Shown here: positions 35,101 through 46,125 of the stretch, in pieces
Position numbering within the stretch: the stretch's first letter is position 1
Layout: every line of letters begins with the position of its first letter
Origin: Odiellus spinosus
Taxonomy: Eukaryota > Arthropoda > Arachnida > Opiliones > Phalangiidae
NCBI GenBank assembly: GCA_963920705.1
Contig: OY987231.1
Coordinates: 23,944,200-24,008,199, forward strand
DNA length: 64,000 bases
Direction: 5' to 3'
Translations under genes and position numbers: made by a program
Notes under the pieces: model-generated
The model's database searches: none
What the model was told of the DNA's origin: nothing
The model's input: only the letters and a program-made list of their open reading frames with translations

Positions 35101-36385
35101 TCCCCTCGCGGAGAGGAGGAGAAGGAAAATTTCCATTCCCTCAATATTTATCTCTTTCCTCCGCCGCTGCCAATCACTCTCCGCCTGGATTGCTCACGGA
35201 TGCGGGTCCAAGTTCTCATCAACTCTAAGCCCGTATCTTTACAAGCGCGACTTCAATGGGAGGTTAAACTGGAAAAATATATCGCGAAACGAAACTATAG
35301 TTTAAGTTATCGGTCCATCCCTTATTTTATTTTATTTTCCGTAATGGGCTTCTTGACTATTCCGAGTTTGAGGCCTAAGACGGGAATTGGGGGTCCCTTC
35401 TCGATCGTGCGAGCTGATAGATGCCCATCTCCTAAATCTAAATCACCCTTTTATTTTTTTGTCAGAAACTCGGAATCTTTATAGTCCGAAACTCATCTTC
35501 GTCTTATAAAATGGGGGAAGGGGGCATTGGGGGTCCTTTGAAATATTCACTTTTTACATAATCAAAGTCTAAGGCAAAAAAAAATTCTTCTGGAAATTTA
35601 TTTTATTTGGTATTCCCCGGAGTGAAATACGCTCTCGAACGTGATGTTAAGCCTCGGCTCGCTAGCGCGGAGACTCGAATAAAAAGAACATTTTTCAGCC
35701 TTCTATTTTAAGTAGAATCCGTAAAACCCTGAATGATGAGCTTGAATTTCAGATTAATGATCGCTTTTTATTTTATTTCGCTAAAGACCCGCGAAGAAAT
35801 TGAACGCGGCCCCCTAGCGGCGAAAATTTTCAAATAGCAACTTTTAACTAGAGAAATAAATGTAAATACGCCATCAAAGTAGGCGAGTCAATGCCAAAAG
35901 TTTCCAAGGGGTTTATAATTAAGGATGGTATTAACAATCAGGTTTTGTCAAGGGGAAGGGTTAGAAGATGATGACGTCATCGTGGTAGAAAAATTCTGTT
36001 ACCGCGTTGCTGTCCCTTTGTCGATCATTTGAAAGATCTATATCCTCTCTAGACACTCGTTCGAAAATGGTTGCTAATTTCATACTGATTTGGAAATTCG
36101 GGATTCTTGTCCAATTAAAAGCTTTGAAATTAGAACTTGTTTTTCTATTTTAATGGTTAAATATATGTAAATTTGTTTGAATTGAAGAATTCGACCTTTT
36201 ACAACGAAGTTTCAGGCGCTCCTTTAAGGGAGCTTGGAATTAATTAAACTCGTTTCCCCTTGCCTGGATATTTAATCAAAATAAATAAACTTAATCCGTA
36301 GGCGTTTGGTTGGAGAGCTCCCCTCGTGCGGGAATATAAGGGGCCTTACCGACAAATTACGTATAGAAAGATTCCCTAATGACCC

Positions 36386-36411
36386 CGGGGGGTTCGGGGG
36401 GTGCGGGGGAG
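36386..36411 (+). other. G-quadruplex-prone tract
   Basis: Three G-tracts of five or six bases are separated by TTC and TGC within about 26 bases. The tracts could form a four-stranded structure if one of them splits. A similar tract with ten, five and six Gs lies at about 46801-46827. Confidence 0.4.
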
Positions 36412-36618
36412 AAGAAAGAAATAATTTTTCGCTTTCCTTATTTAATCACCGCTCCGCCCGTGAAAAAGACGAAAAGGAAATAGTGTTCCAACTCGCACAC
36501 CGAGTACAATAAATGAGCTTTTCAATTATTCCATTTTTCTTTTTTTTTTCCTTGCCGCCCGACCGCGTGTTACTATACGCAAAATGTCTAAATAGCAATA
36601 TCGAAAAGGGAGAGACCT

Positions 36619-36861
36619 AAAGTCGCGTTCATACTAGGCAGCTTGAAATCGATTTAAACCGTTTCAAAACGTTTCCATTTCTGGAAACTGCTTCGGGAAC
36701 CAGTTTCGTACCGATTTGGTTTCAACAATCGATAGATGAAGCTACGATAAATCGATTTATAAATAGCGTGAGGCTTAAAACGATTCCTGGCGAGCGATTT
36801 CAATATCGGTTTGATTTCTACCGTTTAAAATCGATTAAGAAATGATAGTGTGATCGTAGCT
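36619..36861. mobile_element. ATCGATTT-rich MITE, copy 3 (reversed)
   Basis: Reverse-oriented copy of 15037/27664: AAAGTCGCGTTCATACTAGG and CAGCTTGAAATCGATT at the left, CTACGATAAATCGATTTA in the middle, AAATCGATTAAGAAATGA and GTGTGATCGTAGCT at the right. It is non-coding. Confidence 0.6.
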
Positions 36862-37651
36862 AAAGGGATACAGACGCGAAAAAATAATATTCCTTTAAGA
36901 AACGGAGCCTGTCGCCCGATAAATCGCTGTTTTTGGAAACTTTTGTTTTTTTTCGGCGTTTCATTTGTCCGTTTTAATTTCGAATTCCGTTGTTTTCGAG
37001 TCAAATTTTAGACGTTATGGGGGTTTAAATTTTTGTCGGTAAAGGACGGAGTTGAAGATTTATCCCCTCCTCCCCGCGAAGACGGACTACGAATTGAAAG
37101 CGCGGATTTCATCCTATTGGAGTTGAATCCAAGTTTATGTTCGTGGAACCAATTTTATATATTTTTTTTTTTCCTTACGCGCTGTATACTTTAATGCGGT
37201 TCCTTCTCGAGTAAGCGGGAGTGGAGTGTTTTTGGCAAAATGGACTTTAAAAGAGAAGTGTCAGAAACAGTCGTCTCAAACTTTGACACGAGCGTAGCTG
37301 CTCGGATGGCTGCCGTTGCCAACAACCCTATACTTTTATCCAGAGTTTATTTTTTCGAGGCTACAAATATAAGAAGCTAACGCTATAAAAGTGAACGACT
37401 TTGGCCGACTTTTTCATTTTTTTCTTTTTATTTTTCTTCGCCACGAGTTGGCGTTTTACAAAATGTTTCGATTTGTTCGCCGTCCGCTTAGTTCACTTCT
37501 TTTCAGCCGCTATTTTTTAGTCTCTCTCTCTCTCTCTCTCTCTCGAGGAAAACTTCAGTTAGTTTTAACTTTGATTTTCCGCGAAAAAAAAAAAAAGACA
37601 AAATAAAAATAAACCTAAAAGTTATTGGACAGCCGTTCTCGCGAAAATCGG

Positions 37652-37678
37652 TTTTTTTTTTTTTTTTTTTTTTTTTTT
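37652..37678. repeat. 27-base poly(T) run
   Basis: An uninterrupted T-run flanked by TTATTGGACAGCC on the left and TTATTGTCCAAACC on the right, which share TTGGACA/TGTCCAA as an inverted pair. It is probably a simple repeat. I see no retroposon body beside it. Confidence 0.6.
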
Positions 37679-37899
37679 ATTCTTTATTGTCCAAACCTCC
37701 GAGTATATAGCTTTGGACCGTAAACGAACTACTCTGATTTTTAACCAATCAAAAATCTCAGCCCACCTCTAAGAAAATGGAATCCAATTGCGCTGGGTGC
37801 TAAAAGCGATAGAGTTGAAAGTTTTTGGCCCTATGATTCTCGATGAAATCCATTTTATCGAGGCTCGAGAGCGGTTTTTGGAAAACGTACTCTCTAATC

Positions 37900-38000
37900 C
37901 AGTGGTTCCCAACGATTTAGAGACCACGAACCAATGAAAAATAATTGGATTCTGTCTTCACTACGGACTCCCCCTTCCCAAGAAATAAAATCAATGAAAA
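37900..38000. mobile_element. hAT-like terminal fragment
   Basis: CAGTGGTTCCCAACG followed some 60 bases later by CACTACGGACTCCCCC closely resembles the ends of widespread hAT-family elements in animals. No matching right end or 8-bp duplication was found, so this is a solo or decayed copy. The right limit is arbitrary. Confidence 0.4.
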
Positions 38001-41000
38001 GAGAGCTAGAAATTTAATTGCTTAACTTGTGACTCAAAAATAAGTCAAGTCACGTGTCCCTGCACGCGGAGCACCTTGTTTTCTTTATGATTGACTTATT
38101 TGTATAATTGTCTCGGCTTTGGCCCAACGATAATCGAATGAATGTTTGCATCCGTGGATGATTTCACCCTCGGGGGGGCTAAGTTGGTTTCCGTTTTTGT
38201 TTTTTTAATCGATAAAGAGGGTGGTGTCTTTTGGGCATAGCGTCGCTTCGTCAATTCGTTGATGGAGTAGAAACTAAACAAATTCTCTCTCCCATCCTCT
38301 ACCCGTTTCAGTCTTATTTGCCAAAAACTGCGCGGCGAAAATAATTTGGGGATAACCTAGTTTTAGTTCTCGCGTCTTCTCCCCTTCGGTTCTTGTAATC
38401 CGATCTTTTCGCTTTTCGATGTATATAGTTATTAGTCTTATAAGGGCCTTGTATATTCTAAGAGCTAGTTTTCCAAGAAATAACCTTTAGGAATACGAAG
38501 CCGTTCAAAAAATACTCGAAATAGACCCAAGTTTCTCCGAGAATTAACTTCTCTAACTTTAGGTTTCGAGCCTTCCTTCCATTCCTACCGTTTCGATAAT
38601 GCAAACCAGTTTCCCCGCCCCTTAAAAATGAGTCGAATCATTTTGATATTTAATTGGTTCCCAGATGTTACGTCATCGCAAAAAAAAAAAAAAAACTTTA
38701 TTTCCCGCGCGTTTGCCGAATTAGTCCGAGCTCCGTCTTTTGGTTGGTCAGATTCTCATTGTGTTGGCACCCTTCTCGTTTCATCTCCTTCCGATGTCGC
38801 TTAATAAGTTAGTACACTCTGTAAGAAGAGTCCCAAGTAGGGAGCGAGCTAGGGAGGAGGATATGTATACGTACCATCGTTCCAAATAAACTTTATCCCG
38901 TTAAAAATCAGTCGCTAACGAGCCCCGTTCCCAAATCCCCGAACCCTTCCCCCCAATTTTTTTTTTTATTCCTATTCACGACGCCAGTGCGCTAGATTGC
39001 AGCCCATCGCGCCGCCCTTTACATATCCCTATAAAGGGAGAGTGAAATGAAGAGAAAAATACAACTTTATTTAAATATTTACCGCTTGCAAAAATATTAA
39101 AATAATCGCCATCTGTGTCGCTGAACGGTACAAAAACGTATCAAAACATTGTTGACTTTGGCCTAGAATTAAAAGAAGGACCTCCGACGAATCAAACGAC
39201 GCGAAATCTTGAAATATACTTTTTCGAGCCGAGGTCTTTCTTCAGTCAATCCTTAGTCAGTGTAAATAACCTTATAACTGAGTTTTTCGGAGAAGTAACT
39301 CTTCGCTCGTACTTTTAAGCGTGCCCCTGGACAGACAGACAGACAGACCTAAATAATTCCGTATTTTAAAGGCTTTATTGAATAATAACCTCGTCTTCAT
39401 TATACCTTTAACGTTGTCCCTAGGATGATTTCGATATAGGAACTAAGCTTTAGAGTTAATGAAAACTTTGTGTTTGGTCTCGTTGAGATTTGGGAGCGAG
39501 GTTTGGGACGGAAATATAACCAATTATGGCAACTGGTTTCCTAGGATATTTCCGACTTGATTTTTTTTTTTTTTTTTTTTATTTCCATCGTAGGAGTTAA
39601 TAAGGAGACGGAAGCGGTAGAGATCGCGCCCCCTATTTGCTAAAAAAAGATCTCGAGAGAGAGAGAGAGAGTCCCTTTCGCGAGCAAATATAGCCTTATA
39701 TATATAATGGCGTACGCGAAGCTAATTACGTTGGCGCGTATAGAAGGATTTGGCTCAGCCTCCATTAACCAAAACGGCATTTTTTTTTTTTTTCTTTCGA
39801 CGGTAAAAGACGGTATTTTTAGAAATAATCGCTTCCTTTAAATTTCGCCGAGTTCTCGCGAAAAACCAAATTGAATTCGAGTCTTCGCTAATTATAAATT
39901 AATAAAATAATTTATAAATTAAGCGTAGGAGGTCGGTTCTTCTCCGCCGACTTTATAATAAAGTCAAACTCCGCCGATAAATAATTAGTTCTCGATAAAC
40001 ACGCCCCCATTCTCTACGCTCTAGTTACCAAAAGCGGATAACGGTCCAAGGGTATGCCACGTTTCTCTGTCGCCAATTCAACCACGAGTAACTTCGTAAA
40101 AGGTGGGGATATTAGCGCCCGAATTAAATTTAACCTCGCCCTTCTCGCGGGGTTGCGAAGTTCGCCACTCGATTTTAACGCTAGTGGCTCGTACGCGACT
40201 ATCTTTCTTCTCTCCGCGCCTTCTAATACGTTTATTGGTTGATTGGTACGTCTTTCGCGTCGCGCCAAGGTCGGGTGATGGTGAAATTGTATTTTACGAC
40301 CCGATCGGTGACTAATCGACGAATATGGTGACGTCAAAATCGAAATGAAAAACGTCGTTCACTAAGATGGTTCGGCTGTAGTGACTCACCTTAGAGCTTT
40401 ACCGAACTTATCCCTATAGATTTATGCTAATTTTGCGCGTGGCGTACTCCCTCTCTTTTGACGGGGCGTAATGGCTTCCCTGGCCCCCGTTTATGATTCT
40501 AAAAATTGCTTAGGCGATGTAAGCTATAGCTCGTAAAGAATTCGCTTAAGTTCAAAACCGACTTTAAATTCCACTCTAGGAAAGAGCCGAGATTCCGGTA
40601 TAAGGCTCCCCTTTATTCGTTCGTATTCGACGCTTTTCTAAAGTCCAAATTTAACATATCTGGCTTAGATATATAGGCGTTACTGGAGGGTATCCTCCCT
40701 CGCTTTCCCGCTACGAACCAATCTTTCTCCCCGTTTCCTGTACTAAATATAGCCGCTCTCTTCTCTTTTTAGTTACGCTAAACTAGTTTTTGAGTCGCTT
40801 AAGCCTACGCGTCAACTACCGTTTCGTTGACTACGCCAAAATATTTAAGTTCTATCAAAGGCAGGGTCCTACGCGACAAAATCTTTATCTTTACCTCGCT
40901 TCCGGAAACGTTTCTTATCTCTTAGATCTCTACGATACCGGCGTGTTGGCTTTTAAAAAATCCAGAGGTCTAACTCGATTTTAAGATGCGTATTAATTAT

Positions 41001-42994
41001 AATTAGAGCTTCAACCACCTAGAGCTTGTCTCGAAAAACTTTGAAAACCTTCAAAAAATTAACTGGGGTCCCTTTCTTTAATTAATAAGTTAACTAAACC
41101 ACGAAAGCTCGTCTTCATTTGTCGCGGACCCAAGGACCGTCTTGTTTAACCGGTATTTTATTTATCTACGAGCGAGTTAGTATAAGAGACGAGAGGAACT
41201 GTCAGGAACACGAGCCAACGCGGACCCCAACCCCATTCCCTCCCTGACCCGTTCGCCGAAGTAATTCGAGTTTGTCCTTTAAGAGTTATCAAAAGAGGAA
41301 TGCTTGAAAAGCGCGGGTTTAAGAAATCTCGAGTTCTACCGTGAAATTCGACTCGTTTTCCTTATCGAAGCTTCGTTTATGGTCGAACAGCGAATATAAA
41401 TATTGTTCGAGGTTTAAAAATGAATAAAGCGAAAGGTTAGCTGACTATTCCTTTTTTGGTAAGGAGGGCTTATTATTATATTTTAGTCAACGTTTCTTTC
41501 GGTGTCCAGCGAATCTACCCTTTCTCTATTTTTGGAAATTTTCTATCTTTAATTTCCCGAAAGTTGTTTTTCTATACGTAAAATCTCCAGTTTTCATTTA
41601 TCCTTTAATTTTCTATTCGACACCTCGCGGCCCCCATCCCCGGGAACTACGAAAATTTAGAATATATTTTAGTGCCCAGGAAGGGGGGGGGGGGGTTTGG
41701 TTATCGACTGGGCGCCGTGGGAGATAGCCGGACGGAGATCTGACTTCCAAATTCCTTCCTCACCATACCAAACTCCATTTTTTTTTTTCGCCCAGTCTGT
41801 CCGCTCTTATTAAGTAATCTACTTTGGGCTTGCCAAAATTCTCATTTTGCGCGGATCAGGTTTTACCTCCGGCAATATCCGTTCATCCGGAACGCCAAAA
41901 GGCAGCTAGCCCAACCACCCGCCCCCGCACCCTGAACTTCGACAAGGAGTATAGGTTTACTTATTGGGTCGCTCCATAGATGCCCAAGAAAGCGGCGCGT
42001 GTTTTATACGACCGGTTTTTAGGCACACCTCCTATTACCAGCCTGGGTGTGTAGGCTCTTATATTTTCCGAGGATGTAGTAGTATAAAGTGGAAAAAGAT
42101 GTAAAGGTCTAGTCTCTGAATTGATAAAGGTGTAGCTTCTCTAATGGACTTACCCATCTTGTTGACGCGTAATCAATCCTTCAGTAATACAGGGTAGTTG
42201 GTAATGCCCACAATTTGTGTCTAGCTCTTAATCTCGCGTTTTGATTAATTTAAATCAGGCAAACGCACGTGTCGCTGGCATTTTACTAAGACAAAGTTGG
42301 TCGTATTTTGATTGGTTGTAGGGATTGCTTTTAATTATGTTTCCATTTTATTGGCGCAATTTAGGCGCGTGTAATTCCCAATCAATTAAAAATGGCTTTT
42401 TTTCCTCTCTTTATTAATTTGGATGAACGTTAAATTCTAAATCGTAGCTTGAATGTCATCGTTGACGGACTAACAAAGTGTCCTTTAATTTGGATGATTT
42501 ATTCTCCTTCGATAAAATCATTTTTTTTTTTTTTTTTTTGTTCCCCTCCTTCTCTCGAAATGTCCGAGTATTATTTTTTCAGCGGTCACGGGGCGTTCGA
42601 TAGGGGGACTATTATTATTTTTTTGGGCTGAACCCGCTATTGGAATCGATAAAAAAAGGTCTCGATGTCCATTCTGAGAGCTACATTAAGAATACATTTA
42701 GCTCGTAATACGATTTTCCGTGATCCCCGCCCACGCGTATCGAGCGCCGCTTTCTTTAATCCAGTTACGCAAGATCAGGAAACAAAAAATGAAAGCAAAC
42801 CCCCACCACACCCCGCAACCATTCTACCCTTTACGTTTCACTCTGAAACTCCTATACAATATTAAGAATGGGTTCTTACCCTTCAATCTCTTACAAATCA
42901 ATATCTTTAAAGGGAGGCTGCGAAGACAAAAATTATTTTTCCAAACGTTCGCGTAGTAAAACGTAATGGGAAAACTTCTGATTTTGGCAATCAG

Positions 42995-43080
42995 TTAAAG
43001 GGAGAATGCAGCCTCGTTTAAATAGGCCTAATCTACCAGTAAACAAATATTAAACTAGAAATATCCGGAATTTCTTATAG
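42995..43080. mobile_element. Family F MITE left end
   Basis: TTAAAGGGAGAATGCAGCC, then TTTAAATAGGCCTAATCTAC, AGTAAACAAATATTAAACTAG, in the same order as the copy at 55066. The right end is not recognised, so the element is truncated or diverged. Confidence 0.45.
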
Positions 43081-44531
43081 TCGTAAACCAATCGTATATT
43101 AATGTTAAATTTTATTTTCTAATATACTAGATGATCCTATATATTAGCTTGCACCGTTATATAATGGTGTCGTGCCGGACATTGATTGGAAGCTAATGTT
43201 TCCTTCATTTCGAACTCTCTGGTTGAAGCGCGGTGAGCGATTCCTAATCGAATGATCGACTATTTTTTATATCTCGATCAGAATATATTTCTTATTTCTT
43301 GGGGGGTTTTTCTTTACAAGGAAATGTTTTTCAAAATCTATAACGGTAACCATTATATATTTCTCCCTCCTCCTCCCCTGGCCCCACCTTTACGCTCCCT
43401 TCTTCGTCGTTACCCTCGGGGGGTTTGTAAGGAAGCGCGCCTTCACTCCTCCCGCACCCCAGCCTCCCTTTCATCCTTGCCCCTTCGGTCGGGCAATCAC
43501 GCAATCTGTCGGTTTGGCGGATTTTCTTTCTCTTCTAGATTTATGGCACGGAGTATTTCGCGCCAACTTTTAAACCGCCGCTCCGCGTATAAAGGCTATA
43601 CCGCGTTCAAAATATATAATACAATTTCGAAACGTAAGACCCCGTGGGGAAGGAACCGTGGAAAGCCGATATTGAAGGAAAGCCAGCTTTCAAACGCCGG
43701 CGCGATTCCAACCGATCGATTGAGAAACTATACCTTATATTCTAGAAAAGGCCGGACAACATTGTAGCGGCTTAATGGATAAATAGAAAACTCGAGAAAC
43801 GCCTTCTTTATTTCGCGTTTTTTCCAAAAATAACTTCGTTTTAAGCGAAAAATTGTCTCGAAAGATCGCCCTTAGAATAATTCTCCCAAAGATTTATTTT
43901 TAATTTGAATACTTGTAGCGTTTTTCCTCCGACTTGGTCTTCACGCTCCAAGTTTTCAATTTCCATCTCGAACTCATTTCCCGGGCTTTTAATTTAAACG
44001 AAATAGGGTAGTACTTTTATTTTCGAGAATTTTACGCCCTTTAACCAAATTGAAGAATCTATGGCGCGGAAAATTAATATGGGAGATAAATCGCGATTCT
44101 CCGTATTTGGTTGGGAATGGGTCCACCCCCACACACCCTGCCTCTCTCTATCCCTGTTGCTCTTTATATTTTTTTTAATACCATTCGCTTATATTACTAG
44201 CTCTTTTTATTGGTCTTACGCGAGTCTTACGTCTGACGGGAAAAGAAATTAAAAATATACTCATAGTTGAATATAAACATCTTATGACGTCATCGTCTTA
44301 AAGAATTCTTTCTCATTTAAAAATTTTAATTAATGAAAATATTGAGAGTTTCTTATAAGCCTTTTTCCGCGGTACTAACGTAATAATTAATCGGCTTATA
44401 TCGGAGTTACTAACCCTTTCTTTTGATTATCTTTCTTTGTATCTTTCTTTGGCGGGCGGCCATCGTACGAACAACGAATGGCAATCGAGTTAGTATCGAA
44501 GACACCGAGCTGGCTAGTTTCGGTCCAATTT

Positions 44532-44547
44532 CCCCCCCCCCCCCCCC
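44532..44547. repeat. 16-base poly(C) run
   Basis: The longest C-run I noticed in the window. Shorter C or G runs occur at 14048, 18648, 41685, 51331 and 53620. Confidence 0.7.
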
Positions 44548-45826
44548 TACTCCTACTAATCCTTACGTCCGAAAATATCTTCATCTCCCGGGAACTCGTC
44601 ACGCTTTCTGACAGAATCATTATCGGAAATCAACTCGTTCGAAGCCTAGTACTCCCTTTTTATCTCGTTGAAAGCGAACCATATTAGAAGCTTATTTAAT
44701 AGCTTTAAGGGCGATGAAAGCTCCGACTGATTAGCTGACGGTGTAGACCGTAACGGGGAGGGAAACTTGTTTTTGAATCCGCCATGCTGCCTATTGTATG
44801 ATATTTAAGACCAGACACTTATAATAAACGAGAAATCATTCCGAGTTTTTGGACGCGACGCGTCTCGGGTCAAAGTTCGTCTTACGCCCGTTTCTAAACT
44901 AGAGTCAAACTCTGCTCTATAGAAATATACTCCTTAACATCTTCCCTCTGTCGTCGACAAACCAGATGGGTTGATTGTAGCGCCATCTCTCAGTCGGGTG
45001 GGATATAATACAGTGCCTTTGACACCCCACCTCTCCTTTCCAACTTTCCAACCCACCTCGAGATTGGAGGTCACGCGTGGGTCGACAATACGCAAATTGA
45101 TCTAATTTGCTAAAATATGACGCGTTCCGTCTTATTGAATTATTATTTTCTTAAATTTAAACTACATCCGTGGTTCGAATATTAATTCGTAAATGTCTAT
45201 TAAAATCTATCGTGTTTTAATTTTGAATTGCAACTACCGTATAATAGCCTTATTCTATTCGCAAGAAGCCTTGGCCCATCGAAAAGAATAGTTATCGATT
45301 TTTGAAGCGAACGTATAAGCGCGGAGTAAGGCGAATACTCATCTTTATTCGTTTAAGTAGCCGATGTTTTTCTCCTCTCAGCGCTCGAATCAATCTCCGG
45401 AATGATTTCTTGATTACTAAGATCGTTTCTGGTACGGCTTAAGAACGTCTAGTTGATTGGGGATAGGGTGGCTACGAGGGGGTTTATCCCCCTTTCTTTA
45501 AGAAGCCCTCTTCCGTCTCTGTCTGGCTACTATAGATCCGTAATTGAGATGACCATCGGCCACTAGCCTTCCTCTCTCCCTTTCCCCGTCTGCCTTTCTT
45601 CCGCTGACCGCTCCTGACCCTCAAAATGATAACCTTTCAATTACTCGCCCGCCAAGAGAGTGATGACGAAACCGCGTCAGTTTCGTTGCCTCTAAATATA
45701 CCCCCGACCAACCTATACGTAGCTCTGGAGTATTTATTAAACTTCTGATCGAATCATTTCACGCGAATTTCATCTCTCTTAGTTTTTCACGATAATAGGA
45801 ATAAGAAATTATTTTGTAAATGTTAT

Positions 45827-46118
45827 CAAGAAGGATCAGATAAGGAGAGGAAAAGTGGGGCTGCGTTGAGTTAGAGAGAGAAGAGCCAACCTCCCACTCG
45901 GGTGGAAAGGGGGGATAGGAAATTCTCGAGGTAAACTGTTGTCACGTGGTCGCTAGCTAGCGCGTCTCATAAAGGATTCGTTTTACCCACGTGACAACAA
46001 TTTACCACGAAGCGTCTCTACCCCCGTCTGTCCCCCGTTCTCCCAGAGTGGGAGTTTAGGCCGACGCGGTAGGAGCCGCGCCGTTTCCACTTTTCCTCTC
46101 CTTATCTGATCCTTCTTG
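45827..46118. mobile_element. Foldback MITE with 7-bp TSD (family C), copy 2
   Basis: The ends are CAAGAAGGATCAGATAAGGA and TCCTTATCTGATCCTTCTTG. Inside, the same palindromic arms and GTCGCTAGCTAGCGCGTC segment as the copies at 17576 and 50584. The flanks are ATGTTAT (45820-45826) and ATATTAT (46119-46125), a 7-bp duplication with one mismatch. Matched substitutions in both terminal arms relative to the other copies suggest a distinct subfamily. Confidence 0.8.
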
Positions 46119-46125
46119 ATATTAT

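Larger units (their letters stand above)
30698..36618. other. No gene seen; scattered repeats
   Basis: The stretch holds a CT microsatellite (31791-31806), a family D fragment (32065-32141), TATA runs near 34545 and 34938, a CT tract near 34165, a TGACGTCA at 35972 and a G-rich tract at 36386-36411. The 131-codon frame at 35089-35484 and the 84-codon frame at 31501-31755 match nothing I know. A good acceptor-donor pair at 33405-33452 (CCCATTTCTAG ... CTATC|GTAAGT) is open only in phase 0 and so does not fit between the exons at 18550 and 51699. Confidence 0.35.
36862..45819. other. No gene seen; homopolymers and single repeats
   Basis: The stretch holds a CT microsatellite (about 37521), a 27-base T-run (37652-37678), a hAT-like end at 37900, and further T-runs (39560, 39780, 42521). 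It also has CAGA repeats (39333), GA runs (about 39655), a 13-base G-run (about 41685), a TTAAAGGG end at 42995 and a 16-base C-run (44532-44547). TGACGTCA occurs at 40329 and 44285. The longest frame, 171 codons at 43252-43767, has no recognisable domain. Confidence 0.35.

Noticed and set aside
35089-35484. 131-codon plus-strand frame with an overlapping 87-codon frame
   Set aside because: Two plus-strand frames are open over much of the same bases and neither resembles a known protein.
37652-37678. Retroposon tail
   Set aside because: No element body or flanking direct repeat next to the T-run.
43252-43767. 171-codon plus-strand frame, the longest right of CPT1
   Set aside because: Basic, Pro/Ser/Arg-rich translation with no recognisable motif, in CpG-rich DNA where stops are rare; no splice or promoter support.
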